A stretch of 64,000 nucleotides of DNA from Bacillus subtilis subsp. subtilis (GTDB lineage: Bacteria; Pseudomonadota; Gammaproteobacteria; Xanthomonadales; Xanthomonadaceae). The position numbers and the translations under genes were made by a program. Below are positions 9,540 through 18,396 of the stretch, piece after piece (the stretch's first letter is position 1; every line of letters starts with the position of its first letter). The stretch lies in the NCBI GenBank assembly GCA_021733645.1, contig JAHREJ010000007.1:1-64000 (forward strand). The letters run 5' to 3'. The notes below the pieces were generated by a model that saw only the letters and a program-made list of their open reading frames with translations, did not search any database and was not told the origin of the DNA.

Positions 9540-9634
9540 GTAGCGCCGCGCGCTGCCCGGCGGCTCCTCGCGCGGGCAACGTCCGTGGGCGTCAAGGTGG
9601 GCCTGCGTGCTTGCCGGGCAGCGCCCGGCACTAC
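9540..9634. repeat. Inverted pair of SMAG/REP stem-loops
   Basis: A GTAG-led hairpin unit (9540 to about 9564) and a second unit in the opposite orientation ending CTAC (9611-9634, reading GTAGTGCCGGGCGCTGCC on the minus strand) are arranged head to head. GTAG-headed palindromes in dimers are the SMAG class of REP elements in Stenotrophomonas. They fill the gap between two co-oriented genes. Confidence 0.8.
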
Positions 9635-9668
9635 CGGATGCTCATCCCGGGGTGGGTAGACTAGTGGC

Positions 9669-10961
9669 ATGACGCCGACTGCTTCCCCCGACCCCCGCCG
9701 CGCGCAGCTGCGCCGGCTCAAACTGATCGCGCTGGCCATGCTGCTGGCGATGCTGGCCGGCTTTGTGATCAGCCACCTGCAGGGCGAGCGCGGCATCTGG
9801 GCGTGGGTGTCCGCATTCTGCGAGGCCGCCGCCGTGGGCGCACTGGCCGACTGGTTCGCGGTGGTAGCCCTGTTCCGTCGCCCGCTGGGACTGCCCATCC
9901 CGCATACCGCGATCATCCCGCGCAGCAAGGACCGCATCGCCGACAGCCTGGCGGTATTCGTACGCGACCAGTTCCTGGAACCGCAGGCGTTGCTGACGCG
10001 GCTGCAGGTGTTCGACCCGGCCAGCCGGCTGGGCAGTTGGCTGGCCGACCCGGCACGATCGCGGCTGCTGGCCGACATGGCGCGTGGCTGGGCGCTGCAG
10101 GCGCTGGACTTCCTGGACGAGGCGGCGGTCCGGCGCAGCATCCAGGGCTTTGTGATCCAGCAGCTGCGGCAATGGAATGCAGCCGCCACCGCCGGTGAGC
10201 TGATGGGGCTGCTGACCGCCGACAACCGCCACCAGCGCGTGCTCGACGAAGGCCTTACCCGGGTCAGCGAGTGGCTGGACAACGAGGCGGTCAAGCAACG
10301 CGCCTCCGAACTGATCGTGCGCTACATCCAGCGCGAATGGCCCAAGCTGGCCAGCACGGTGAACTGGGTCAAGCCGATCGACGAGATCGGCGACAGCCTG
10401 GCCGAGCGCATGGCGCATGCGGTGCTGGCGGAACTGCAGCAGATCCTGGCCCAGCCCGAGCATCCGCTGCGCCGCGATTACGAAACCTGGCTGGCCGACT
10501 ACATCCAGCGCCTGCGCACCGACCCGGCACTGGGCGACAAGATCGACCAGATCAAGCAGCAGATCATCGACCACCCGGCCGTGCAGGACTACGTGCAGGG
10601 CCTGTGGGAACGCATCCACGCCAGCCTGCGCGCGGACCTGTCCCGCGAAGACTCCGCGCTGGCCGGCCACCTGCATCGCAGCCTGGCCTCGGTGGGGCAG
10701 GCGCTGCAGGACGATCCCTCATTGCGCGAAGCGCTCAACCAGCACCTGATGGAGGGCGCCGAGCGCCTCACCAGCCGCCTGCGTGACGGCGTTACCCAGC
10801 ACATCGCCCAGACAGTGAAAGGCTGGGACGAGCGCCACCTGGTGGAACAGCTGGAACTCAGCGTGGGCCGCGACCTGCAGTTCATCCGTTTCAACGGCAC
10901 CCTGGTGGGCGGCCTGATCGGATTGCTGCTGCACGCACTGACGGTGTGGATGCACTGGTAG
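9669..10961 (+). CDS. DUF445 family inner-membrane protein
   Basis: 430 residues. It has an N-terminal transmembrane helix (LIALAMLLAMLAGFVISHL), the family-typical EAAAVGALADWFAVVALFRRPLGLPIPHTAIIPRSK segment split over two helices, a long alpha-helical soluble middle, and a C-terminal transmembrane helix (NGTLVGGLIGLLLHALTVW). This is the YjiN/DUF445 family. The two membrane anchors bracket a helical domain. No biochemical role is established for the family. It appears monocistronic, between SMAG repeats and a DUF4124 gene. Confidence 0.88.
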   Translation: MTPTASPDPRRAQLRRLKLIALAMLLAMLAGFVISHLQGERGIWAWVSAFCEAAAVGALADWFAVVALFRRPLGLPIPHTAIIPRSKDRIADSLAVFVRDQFLEPQALLTRLQVFDPASRLGSWLADPARSRLLADMARGWALQALDFLDEAAVRRSIQGFVIQQLRQWNAAATAGELMGLLTADNRHQRVLDEGLTRVSEWLDNEAVKQRASELIVRYIQREWPKLASTVNWVKPIDEIGDSLAERMAHAVLAELQQILAQPEHPLRRDYETWLADYIQRLRTDPALGDKIDQIKQQIIDHPAVQDYVQGLWERIHASLRADLSREDSALAGHLHRSLASVGQALQDDPSLREALNQHLMEGAERLTSRLRDGVTQHIAQTVKGWDERHLVEQLELSVGRDLQFIRFNGTLVGGLIGLLLHALTVWMHW

Positions 10962-11058
10962 GCGGTGCCGCCGGTTGATGGGTTGACCGGGTGTATTTGT
11001 GAAGTGGTTCGCGTATTCTGCCGCGCATTCCGGGCGGGAACGGCCCACAGGGGGAATC

Positions 11059-11457
11059 ATGCGAAGGACGCTTCTCACGCTGGCGCTGTGTGCGCTGGCC
11101 AGCAACGCCCATGCCGGGCGCGTGTACAAATGCGCCGCCGCCGGGCAGACCATCTACCAGACCGTGCCCTGCCCACCCGAGCAGGACACCGGCGTCACCC
11201 GCCCGATCACCAAGGACCCCAAACTGAGTTGGGAAGAGCGCAGCCGCGCCCAGCGCGAGCTGTACGACGCGCGCCGGCGCATGCAGGCCGATGCCGGCCG
11301 TGGCCAGCCGGCGGTGCGCGGCACGGTGATCGACGGCTCCGTGGACCCGGAAAAGTGCGAAGACCTGCGCTTCCGGCGTGAACTCAGCGAAGCGTTCGGA
11401 CGTAGCGCTCCGCCGCGCATCGATGACGACATCAAGCGGGCGTGCGCGAAGCGCTAG
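11059..11457 (+). CDS. DUF4124-type exported protein
   Basis: 132 residues. It has a signal peptide (RRTLLTLALCALASNAHA, cleavage after AHA). The mature start GRVYKCAAAGQTIYQTVPC is the DUF4124 signature, a short beta domain with paired cysteines found in many proteobacterial periplasmic proteins. A basic helical segment and a second Cys pair (EKCEDLRF and the RACAKR end) follow. The ATG at 11059 has AGGGGG about 8 nt upstream; the longer frame start at 10999 would add a non-signal extension. Function unknown. Confidence 0.8.
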   Translation: MRRTLLTLALCALASNAHAGRVYKCAAAGQTIYQTVPCPPEQDTGVTRPITKDPKLSWEERSRAQRELYDARRRMQADAGRGQPAVRGTVIDGSVDPEKCEDLRFRRELSEAFGRSAPPRIDDDIKRACAKR

Positions 11458-11498
11458 GAGGCAGCGCCCGCACGGCCCCCACTGGATGCCTGCATTTC

Positions 11499-11514
11499 GT
11501 ATCCAGATGGATAC
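11499..11514. promoter_or_regulatory. Palindromic operator in front of toxin-antitoxin locus
   Basis: GTATCC AGAT GGATAC is a perfect 6-bp inverted repeat with a 4-nt spacer. It ends 12 bases before the toxin start codon, which is the usual position for the autoregulatory operator bound by the antitoxin's HTH domain. Assignment as operator is inference. Confidence 0.6.
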
Positions 11515-11526
11515 ATCTCTGCACAC

Positions 11527-11853
11527 ATGCTCTTGGTGCAGGCAACCGAAGATTTCGACAGGTGGTTGCGCCGATTGCGCGACACCCGTGCCCGCGCGCT
11601 CATCGCCGAACGCATCCAGCGCCTGGCCAATGGGCTGCCGGGTGACATCAGCCGGCGGGCGCAGGCGTAAGCGAACTGCGCGTCCACCACGGTCCAGGAT
11701 ACCGCGTGTACTTCACGCGCCGTGGCGGCCAGTTGGTCATCCTGTTATGCGCCGGCGACAAGGACAGCCAAGGCATGGACATCCCGCGGGCACAACGGAT
11801 TGCGCTCCAGTTCCAACGCTGGCTGCCACGCTGCTTTTTCCTGGATATCTCCG
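11527..11853 (+). pseudogene. Frameshifted RelE/HigB-like toxin (HI1419-type addiction module killer)
   Basis: Reading from ATG 11527 gives MLLVQATEDFDRWLRRLRD and continues to GLPGDIS, then hits TAA at about 11668. The family's second half, GVSELRVHHGPGYRVYFTRR then GGQLVILLCAGDKDSQGMDI, is intact in the next frame from about 11665. Adding one base near 11652 restores an uninterrupted protein (GDIS-PAGAG-VSEL), so this is a single-base deletion. The second-half frame has no stop near the usual end of the family (after about RIALQFQRWL) and runs into the antitoxin gene in another frame, so the 3' end may also be altered. It is probably non-functional unless a ribosomal frameshift or sequencing error is involved. 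Confidence 0.8.
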
Positions 11854-12159
11854 ATGCGCAAGCCCGCCCTCCCCGCCTTCGATCCCGCCGATCATCTCGC
11901 CGACGATGCTGCCATTGCGGTCTATCTCACCGAGGCCCTGGCGGCTGATGATGCCGCGCATTTCCAGGATGCGCTGCAGGTGGTCGCGCGCGCGCGCGGC
12001 ATGACCCAGATTGCAGAGGCTACCGGGCTGGGCCGCGAGAGTCTTTACAAGGCGCTCAAGCCGGGTGCACATCCGCGTTTCGATACCGTCCAGCGCGTGC
12101 TTGGCGCGCTGGGTGTGCGCTTGATCATCGCGCCGCTGGACCAACCCCGGCGAACCTGA
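11854..12159 (+). CDS. HigA-like antitoxin with HTH domain (HI1420-type)
   Basis: 101 residues. The N-terminal FDPADHLADDAAIAVYLTEAL matches the addiction-module antidote family that follows HI1419-type toxins. A helix-turn-helix spans about residues 45-80 (RARGMTQIAEATGLGRESLYKALKP). It should neutralise the toxin and repress the operon through the palindrome at 11499-11514. The ORF is intact while its toxin partner is broken, leaving an orphaned antitoxin. It ends 3 bp from the convergent aminotransferase gene. Confidence 0.88.
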   Translation: MRKPALPAFDPADHLADDAAIAVYLTEALAADDAAHFQDALQVVARARGMTQIAEATGLGRESLYKALKPGAHPRFDTVQRVLGALGVRLIIAPLDQPRRT

Positions 12160-12162
12160 CGC

Positions 12163-13377
12163 CTATCCGGCAACCGCACGCACCGCGCCCACCAGCGCAT
12201 CCATCTGCGCCGGGGTGCTGAAAATACCCGGCGTTACCCTCAGGCATGCGCCGGAGGCGAGCCCCTCGCGCGGCACCACGAATACGCCTGACTGTCGCAC
12301 CATGCGTTCGGCGGTGGCGGTGGTGTCGACCAGCGTGGTCTGCCCGCACAGGCGGAAGGCGGCGATGGCGCTGGACAGGCGCGGGTCGGCCGAGGCCAGC
12401 AGCTGCACGCGGGGGTCGTCGCGCAGCGCATCCAGCCACCGGTTGCGCAGGTACAGCAACCGCGCGCGTTTGTTGGCCACGCCGATCCGCTGGTGCAGCG
12501 CAAGCGCCACCGGCAGCGCCAGGTAGGCGGCGAAGTTGACGGTGCCGGTATGGATGCGGGTGTCGATGTCGTCGCGGTCGGCCTCGCCCATGTACGGGTC
12601 GAGATCACGCACGCGCCCACGCCGCACGTAGATCGCCCCCACGCCGACCGGCGCGCCGATCCACTTGTGCAGGTTGATGCCAACAAAATCCACGCCCAGT
12701 TCGCGCAGGGGCGTGTCGACCTGGCCAACACCGTGCGCCGCATCCAGCACCACCTCCACCCCGGCCGCGCGTGCCAGGGCCGCGATGGCGGCCACCGGCA
12801 GCAGCATGCCATTGCGATGATTCACCTGGGTAAGCAGCAGCAGGCGGGTGCGCGGATGGCGTGTCAGCGCCTGCCGGTACACCTCGATGATGGCGTCGTG
12901 GTCGAACGGTTCGGGCAGCACGATGCGCCGTACGTCGACCCCACGGCGCGTCTGCAGCCAGTGCATGGCGTTGATCATGCTGTCGTAGTCGGTGTCGGCG
13001 TACAGCACGGTGTCGCCGGGCGCGAGCCGGTGGTAGCCACCGATCAGCGCCTGCATCGCTTCGGTGGCGCCACGGGTCAGGGCGATCTCGTCGCGGTGCA
13101 CGCCCAGCACCTGCGCCAGCTGCCCCCGCGCCTGTTCGAACAGCGGCGGGAAGGCCACTCGCCCGAACCACGCGTTGTCGGCGTTCACCGTGGCGGTGGC
13201 CTGCTGGTAAGCCTGTAGCACCGGGCGCGCCATCGCGCCCCAGTAGCCGTTGTCGAGCATCACCACCGCATCGGTCAGGTCGTACAGCGCACGCACCTGT
13301 GCCCACCAGATCTCATCGGTGGCCAGCTGCTCGGGCGTGCAGCCGTGCAGTGCAGGCAGCCCAGGCACGTCGGTCAT
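12163..13377 (-). CDS. Class V PLP-dependent aminotransferase (isopenicillin-N-epimerase-like)
   Basis: 404 residues. Fold-type I PLP enzyme. The phosphate-binding region is in LTRGATEAMQAL. VVLDAAHGVGQVD supplies the Asp-Ala-His that contacts the PLP ring, and the Schiff-base lysine is in GINLHKWIGAPVGVG. The family includes isopenicillin N epimerase-like enzymes, cysteine lyases and kynureninase relatives, and the reaction here cannot be deduced. There is no signal peptide, so it is cytoplasmic. The ATG at 13377 has GGAGA upstream. No adjacent sulfur-transfer or Fe-S genes, which argues against a housekeeping cysteine desulfurase. Confidence 0.85.
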   Translation of the reverse strand: MTDVPGLPALHGCTPEQLATDEIWWAQVRALYDLTDAVVMLDNGYWGAMARPVLQAYQQATATVNADNAWFGRVAFPPLFEQARGQLAQVLGVHRDEIALTRGATEAMQALIGGYHRLAPGDTVLYADTDYDSMINAMHWLQTRRGVDVRRIVLPEPFDHDAIIEVYRQALTRHPRTRLLLLTQVNHRNGMLLPVAAIAALARAAGVEVVLDAAHGVGQVDTPLRELGVDFVGINLHKWIGAPVGVGAIYVRRGRVRDLDPYMGEADRDDIDTRIHTGTVNFAAYLALPVALALHQRIGVANKRARLLYLRNRWLDALRDDPRVQLLASADPRLSSAIAAFRLCGQTTLVDTTATAERMVRQSGVFVVPREGLASGACLRVTPGIFSTPAQMDALVGAVRAVAG

Positions 13378-13475
13378 CGCGTCTCCGCATCGGTTGGACA
13401 GGCATCAGTATCCCTGCGCCGTCGTGTACACGGCGCGGCGATAGACAGCATTGAGCGGATAGCGCTTGCCGAACA

Positions 13476-13497
13476 AAATGATAATGACTATCATTCA
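13476..13497. promoter_or_regulatory. Fur box upstream of the TonB receptor operon
   Basis: AATGATAATGACTATCATT closely follows the 19-bp Fur consensus (GATAATGATAATCATTATC), with the inverted ATGATA/TATCAT cores. It predicts iron-dependent repression of the downstream receptor operon by Fur. The site is about 245 bp ahead of the chosen start codon, implying a long 5' leader. Confidence 0.85.
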
Positions 13498-13740
13498 CGA
13501 ATTGGCTGTACGCCTAGCCCACCCCGCCCCGGCGGCGCACTGCGCGCCCAGGTCCCGCCCCGTGTACACCTCCCAAGATCCGTTCTGATGCCCGCAACCT
13601 GCCGATGGTGGCGAAGCGGTGCGCCAGACCAATCCCGCCGGAGACGCAGGCCCCCCTGCACTACCACGGTTGTCATGTGGCGCCCCGCCCAGCGCGGCCC
13701 GCAATGGATTGCAACGCCGTTTACCCCCTGGAACCCTCAC
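13498..13740 (+). other. Long GC-rich leader between Fur box and receptor start
   Basis: About 240 nt with no ORF that looks coding (the in-frame codons lack a signal peptide start). It contains scattered patches reminiscent of a cobalamin-riboswitch end (CCCGCAAC, CCGGAGAC) but lacks the ordered core, so I do not call a riboswitch. Otherwise nothing recognisable. Confidence 0.4.
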
Positions 13741-15975
13741 ATGACCGCTCCGACTGCATCGCCGCTGATCCGTCCTTCGCTGCTGCGCCTGGCCCTGCTT
13801 GCCGCGCTTGCCGGCCATGCACCGCTGGCGTTGGCCGAGACCGATCCGGGCGATGCCACCACGCTGGACACAGTCAAGGTCACCGCCGATGGCGACATCC
13901 CGACCTCCTACACCGTCAAGCAGGCCCGCACCGCGACCAAGCTGGACCTGTCGCTGCGCCACACCCCGCAGTCGGTCACCGTGCTCACCCGCCAGCGCCT
14001 GGACGACATGGGCCTGTTCGCACTGTCCGACGTGATGGGCCAGGTCACCGGCGTGCATGTGTCGGTAACCGACAGCGAGCGCATCAGCTACATCTCGCGC
14101 GGCTATGCCATCAACAACTTCCAGATCGACGGCATGCTCAACACCTTCGGCGGCTCGCTCAAGACCAACACCGACAGCGCGATCTACGAGCGCATCGAAG
14201 TGGTCCGCGGTGCCACCGGCCTGACCACCGGCGCCGGCGATCCGTCGGGCACCATCAACATGGTGCGCAAGCGTCCGACCGATACGATGGCAATGAGCGC
14301 CGGGATCACGCTGGGCCGCTGGGGCAACCAGCGCCTGGAAGCGGACATCGGCGGCCCGGTCGCGCTGGACGGCCGCGTGCGCGCGCGGTTCGTGGCCGCC
14401 AAGCAGCAGAGCGATTCGTTCCGCGATGTCTATGCGCTCGACAAGGACGTGTTCTACGGCATCGTGCAGGCCGACCTGAGCGCCAGCACCCTGTTCGAGG
14501 TGGGCTATGAGTACCAGTCGCCGAAGACCACCGGGGTGACCTGGGGCGTGGTGCCGTACTGGGGGGCCGACGGCACGCCGGCCAACCTGCCGCGTTCCAC
14601 CAACATGTCCGCCGAATGGAGCAGCTGGCCGATCGTGGAGAAGACCACGTTCGCCCGCCTGGAGCAGCAGCTGGGCAACGGCTGGGCGATCAAGGCGTCC
14701 GCTACCCAGGCCAAGCGCGATACCGACGGCAGCGTCTGGTACGGCGCGGCCGGCTACCCGCGTGCGGACGGCACCGGCGTCACCGCCTACACCAGCCACT
14801 TCGCCGAACGCAGCGAAATGAACGTGTTCGACCTCAATGTCAGCGGCCCGTTCCGTCTGTTCGGGCAGGAACACGAGCTGGTGGCCGGCATCGGCCAGTC
14901 GGTGCGCGACAGCGAAGCACCCGGCATCGAGATTCCCAACTACCCGGCCAGCTATGCGCAGGTGCCCGACTGGCGCAACTGGACCGGACAGGTCGCACAG
15001 CTGCCGATCCGCCGCCTGGGCCGCATTGCCTCGGAAAACGAGCTGCGCCAGCGCGCCGCCTACGTAGCCGCCAAGCTGCAGTTGGCCGATCCGTTGCTGG
15101 CGGTCCTGGGCGCGCGCTACGGCAGCTGGGAAACCCGTACCTGGGCCTACCGCTATGACGCGGCGGGCAACCGCAACGGCACCACCCGCGGCGGCTACAA
15201 GCCGGACGACTCGCTGACCCCCTATTTCGGCCTGATCTACGATTTCACCCAGCAGCTCAGCGCCTACGCCAGCTACACCGACATCTTCCAGCCGCAGTCC
15301 TACCGCGACCGCAACAACAACTACCTGGAGCCGGTGGTCGGTGACATGTGGGAAGCCGGCCTGAAGGGCGAATTCTTCAACGGCCGCCTCAATGCTTCCG
15401 CAGCGGTGTTCAAGGGCGTCAAGGACAACGTGGCCGAACTGGACGACGCGGTGCAGCCAGGCAGCCTGCCCGATGGCACCGATGCCTACCGCTCCACCGG
15501 CAAGGGCAACAAGGTCAGGGGCTGGGAAGTGGAGACCCAGGGCAGCATCACCGAAAACTGGAACATCTCGGCCGGCTTTGCCCATACCACCATCCGCAAC
15601 CAGGCCGGCGTGCTGCAGAACACCACCAACCCGATCGACACCTTCCGCCTCAACACCAGCTGGCGTCCCAGCGGTGCCTGGGACCGGCTTTCGCTGGGCG
15701 GCGGCGTGAGCTGGCAGAGCAGCATCTACCGCAACAGCACCAAGCCGCGCGCCGACTACCTCACCAGCGGCCGCACCGAATCGGCACGCATCACCCAGGA
15801 CGCGTTCTACCTGGTCAACGTGTTCGCCGGCTACCGTTTCAATGACAATTTCTCGGCCCAGCTCAACATCAACAACCTGCTCGACAAGAAGTACTACAGC
15901 AACGTCGGTTTCTACAACGGCGTTTACTGGGGCGAGCCGCGCAACGTGATGTTGAACCTGCGCTGGACGCTGTAA
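13741..15975 (+). CDS. TonB-dependent ferric-siderophore receptor (FhuE/FpvA type)
   Basis: 744 residues. Outer-membrane barrel importing ferric siderophore using TonB energy. A signal peptide (LLRLALLAALAGHAPLALA) is cleaved before ETDPGD. A TonB-box-like TLDTVKVTA and a plug domain follow (TPQSVTVLTRQRLDDMG, VVRGATGLTTGAGDPSGTINMVRKRP), typical of siderophore receptors. The beta-barrel ends in the terminal aromatic-rich strand NVMLNLRWTL. The ATG at 13741 gives the signal peptide; earlier in-frame codons do not. It is preceded by a Fur box and followed by DUF3649-PepSY-DUF3325, a gene set common behind such receptors. The siderophore is unknown; hydroxamate-type is a guess from the FhuE-like end. 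Confidence 0.92.
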   Translation: MTAPTASPLIRPSLLRLALLAALAGHAPLALAETDPGDATTLDTVKVTADGDIPTSYTVKQARTATKLDLSLRHTPQSVTVLTRQRLDDMGLFALSDVMGQVTGVHVSVTDSERISYISRGYAINNFQIDGMLNTFGGSLKTNTDSAIYERIEVVRGATGLTTGAGDPSGTINMVRKRPTDTMAMSAGITLGRWGNQRLEADIGGPVALDGRVRARFVAAKQQSDSFRDVYALDKDVFYGIVQADLSASTLFEVGYEYQSPKTTGVTWGVVPYWGADGTPANLPRSTNMSAEWSSWPIVEKTTFARLEQQLGNGWAIKASATQAKRDTDGSVWYGAAGYPRADGTGVTAYTSHFAERSEMNVFDLNVSGPFRLFGQEHELVAGIGQSVRDSEAPGIEIPNYPASYAQVPDWRNWTGQVAQLPIRRLGRIASENELRQRAAYVAAKLQLADPLLAVLGARYGSWETRTWAYRYDAAGNRNGTTRGGYKPDDSLTPYFGLIYDFTQQLSAYASYTDIFQPQSYRDRNNNYLEPVVGDMWEAGLKGEFFNGRLNASAAVFKGVKDNVAELDDAVQPGSLPDGTDAYRSTGKGNKVRGWEVETQGSITENWNISAGFAHTTIRNQAGVLQNTTNPIDTFRLNTSWRPSGAWDRLSLGGGVSWQSSIYRNSTKPRADYLTSGRTESARITQDAFYLVNVFAGYRFNDNFSAQLNINNLLDKKYYSNVGFYNGVYWGEPRNVMLNLRWTL

Positions 15976-16040
15976 CCGCTCTCCAAGGGAACGTTGCCTG
16001 GTGCAGCGACACGGCCACGGACGGCCACTATTCCATGCAT

Positions 16041-16058
16041 CACCGGCCGCGGCCGGTG
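16041..16058. terminator. Hairpin after the receptor gene
   Basis: CACCGGCC GC GGCCGGTG forms an 8-bp perfect stem in the 118-nt gap between the receptor gene and the DUF3649 gene. It has no long U-run, so partial attenuation within the operon is more likely than full termination. Confidence 0.45.
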
Positions 16059-16093
16059 ATGTCCGTTGTTTGACATGACATGGCAGGTTCCCC

Positions 16094-16417
16094 GTGGACA
16101 GCACGCCTGACGCCAGCTGGTTCAGCCGCTTCGGAAATTTCTTCACCCGCCCCTGGTTGGGCGTGCTGTCACGCTCGCTGGCGGCCATCGTTGGCGGGTA
16201 CGCGCTGGCCGCCACCTGCTCGATGTTCTTCGCCGTGGCCCTGCCCATCGCGCGTGGCCAGGCGGTGCTGACCGGCATGCTGGTGGCCATCGTGCTGTGC
16301 GCGTGCGCAGCCTTGTGGGCCTTTGCCACCCGCACCGCACTACGTGCGTGGGTGGGCATCGTGATTCCCACTGCGCTGTTCTGGGTGGGCACCGCATTGC
16401 TGAGGGCAGGCGCATGA
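16094..16417 (+). CDS. DUF3649 small membrane protein (iron-uptake associated)
   Basis: 107 residues with three predicted membrane helices (about 22-45, 52-75 and 82-103). GTG start at 16094. It matches the DUF3649 family, which is found almost exclusively between TonB siderophore receptors and PepSY-type reductase genes. Its stop overlaps the next start (ATGA), so the pair is translationally coupled. The molecular role is unknown; an accessory subunit for inner-membrane siderophore handling is the contextual inference. Confidence 0.8.
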   Translation: MDSTPDASWFSRFGNFFTRPWLGVLSRSLAAIVGGYALAATCSMFFAVALPIARGQAVLTGMLVAIVLCACAALWAFATRTALRAWVGIVIPTALFWVGTALLRAGA

Positions 16418-18060
16418 AGAACGGATTCCGCCAGTCGATGGCGTGGCTGCACACCTGGACCGGGCTGCTGGTGGGTTGGCTGCTGCTGCTTATTTTCATG
16501 GCCGGCACCGCCAGCTACTACCGCGAAGAGATCAGCCGCTGGATGCGTCCGGAACTGCCGCGCAGCACGGTGTCCAGCGCGGTGGCCGCCGAACGCGCCC
16601 TGACCTTCCTGCAGCACAAGGCACCGCAAGCCGAAAGCTGGAATGTGACCCTGCCCGACCCGCGCAACCCGGCCATGCGGATGTTCTGGCGCAACCCCGA
16701 GTCGATGGTCAAGCCGCCGGTGGAAGGCCAGAAGCGCCGTCGCGGCGGCGGCCGCTTTGGCGATGCCACCGTGGACCCCGGCACCGGCGAGGAAGTGGCC
16801 GCACGCGAAACCCGCGGCGGTGATTTCTTCTACCGGCTGCACTTCGACCTGCACTACATCCCGGTGCTGTGGGCGCGCTACCTGGTGGGGTTCTGCGCGA
16901 TGTTCATGCTGGTGGCGATCATCACCGGGGTGATCACCCACAAGAAAATCTTCAAGGACTTCTTCACCTTCCGCAAGGACAAGGGCCTGCGTTCGTGGCT
17001 GGACTTCCATAACGTCAGCGCGGTGATGGCCCTGCCCTACCACGCGATGATCACCTACACCGGCATTGTCACCCTGATGTTCATGTACCTGCCGTGGGGC
17101 GTGAGCGTGGCCTACCCCAAGGACGAGGATGCGTTCTTCAGCGAAGCCTTCGCGCGCCTGGCCGACATCGACACGCCTTCGGAAGGACGCGCCGCCGCCC
17201 TGCCGATCCAGCAGTTGCTCGACGCCGCGCGCGCCGAGTGGAACGGCGCGCAGGTGGGCGGCTTCACCCTGTACCACCCGGGTGCGGCCAACGCGGTGAT
17301 CGATATCCAACAGCGCGATGGCAAGCGCCTGTCGGTGGATACGCCGTCGCTACGCTACAACGCAGTGACCGGCGCGCTGATCGAGGCGAGCCCGCGCTCG
17401 GGCGGGGCCACCCAGACCCGCGGGGTGATGTACGGCCTGCACCTGGCCCGCTTTGCCGACTGGGGCCTTCGGGCACTGTTCTTCGTGTCCGGCTTGATCG
17501 GCTGCCTGATGGTGGCCAGCGGCGTGGTGCTGTGGGCGGTCAAGGAACGGCCCAAGCATGCCAAGAGCGGAAAGGTCGGGTTCGGCCTGCGCCTGGTGGA
17601 TGCGCTCAACATCGGCGCGGTCGCCGGCCTGCCCATCGCCTTTGCCGCCTACTTCTGGGGCAACCGGCTGCTTCCGGTGCAGATGGCCGAACGCGCCGAT
17701 GCCGAAGTGAACGTGTTCTTCTACGCCTGGGGTGCGGCCCTGCTGGCCGCCTTCCTCTGGCCCAAGCGGCTGATGTGGGCCTGGCAGCTCTACCTGGGCG
17801 CGGCGATGTTCCTGTTGATCCCGGTGATCAATGCACTCACCACCCACGCCCACCTGGGGGTGACCCTGCGCACCGGCGACTGGGTGCTGGCCGGGTTTGA
17901 CCTGATGATGCTGGCCTTCGGTGCGGTGCTGGCCTATTGCGCACTACGCATGCAGCGTTGGCAGCCGGCGCTGAGCGCGGCCGAGAAGAAGAAACGGCAG
18001 GTCGCCGCGGCGGCAGCGGCCAAGGCGCAGGAAAGCGCGAACGTGGAGGCCAACGCATGA
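16414..18060 (+). CDS. PepSY-associated transmembrane protein, putative siderophore-iron reductase
   Basis: 548 residues. The N-terminal motif FRQSMAWLHTWTGLLVGWLLL and the later YRLHFDLHYIP and DFHNVSAVMALPYHAMITYTG carry the histidines conserved in PepSY_TM proteins, thought to bind heme. There are about four to six membrane helices, a large periplasmic segment (about 200-330) and a C-terminal Lys/Ala-rich cytoplasmic tail. Relatives help release iron from siderophores by reduction at the inner membrane. The start overlaps the DUF3649 stop and the stop overlaps the next start. Co-regulation by the upstream Fur box is expected. Confidence 0.87.
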   Translation: MKNGFRQSMAWLHTWTGLLVGWLLLLIFMAGTASYYREEISRWMRPELPRSTVSSAVAAERALTFLQHKAPQAESWNVTLPDPRNPAMRMFWRNPESMVKPPVEGQKRRRGGGRFGDATVDPGTGEEVAARETRGGDFFYRLHFDLHYIPVLWARYLVGFCAMFMLVAIITGVITHKKIFKDFFTFRKDKGLRSWLDFHNVSAVMALPYHAMITYTGIVTLMFMYLPWGVSVAYPKDEDAFFSEAFARLADIDTPSEGRAAALPIQQLLDAARAEWNGAQVGGFTLYHPGAANAVIDIQQRDGKRLSVDTPSLRYNAVTGALIEASPRSGGATQTRGVMYGLHLARFADWGLRALFFVSGLIGCLMVASGVVLWAVKERPKHAKSGKVGFGLRLVDALNIGAVAGLPIAFAAYFWGNRLLPVQMAERADAEVNVFFYAWGAALLAAFLWPKRLMWAWQLYLGAAMFLLIPVINALTTHAHLGVTLRTGDWVLAGFDLMMLAFGAVLAYCALRMQRWQPALSAAEKKKRQVAAAAAAKAQESANVEANA

Positions 18061-18392
18061 TGCTGCTGGCCCTCACCGTGAGCTTCTCGGCCTTTGCCGC
18101 GCTGTCGCTGGCCATGGACAAGCACCAGCTGGACCTGCACGGCAAGGACGGTGCCTCGCCAGCGCGCATGCGGGTGTGGCGTTGGGTCGGCTGGGCGTTG
18201 CTGACGCTGTCGTTCGGCCTGTGCGTGTGGGACCACGGCTGGGCCGCCGGCCCGGTGCTGTGGCTGGGCGCGATGACAATCAGCGGCATGCTGATCGCCT
18301 TCGGACTGTACCCGTTCCGGCCGCGCTGGATTGCACCGCTGGCCTGGGCGTTGCCGGTGCTCGGGTTGGCCGTGGGGATGCTCGCACGGTGA
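18057..18392 (+). CDS. DUF3325 small membrane protein
   Basis: 111 residues with three to four membrane helices. The segment LSLAMDKHQLDLHGK after the first helix is typical of DUF3325. It is the last gene of the receptor-DUF3649-PepSY-DUF3325 operon, coupled by an ATGA overlap to the PepSY gene. Function unknown; always seen with siderophore uptake genes of this type. Confidence 0.8.
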   Translation: MMLLALTVSFSAFAALSLAMDKHQLDLHGKDGASPARMRVWRWVGWALLTLSFGLCVWDHGWAAGPVLWLGAMTISGMLIAFGLYPFRPRWIAPLAWALPVLGLAVGMLAR

Positions 18393-18396
18393 GGGG

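Noticed and set aside
13560-13680. Possible cobalamin riboswitch in the receptor leader
   Set aside because: Only short patches match; the GCCACTG block, ordered helices and a proper B12 box are missing.
13495-17310. 1271-codon open frame on the minus strand
   Set aside because: It is the antisense shadow of the TonB receptor and PepSY genes, which have signal peptides, motifs and operon structure; the minus-strand translation is His/Gln/Val low-complexity typical of GC-rich shadows.
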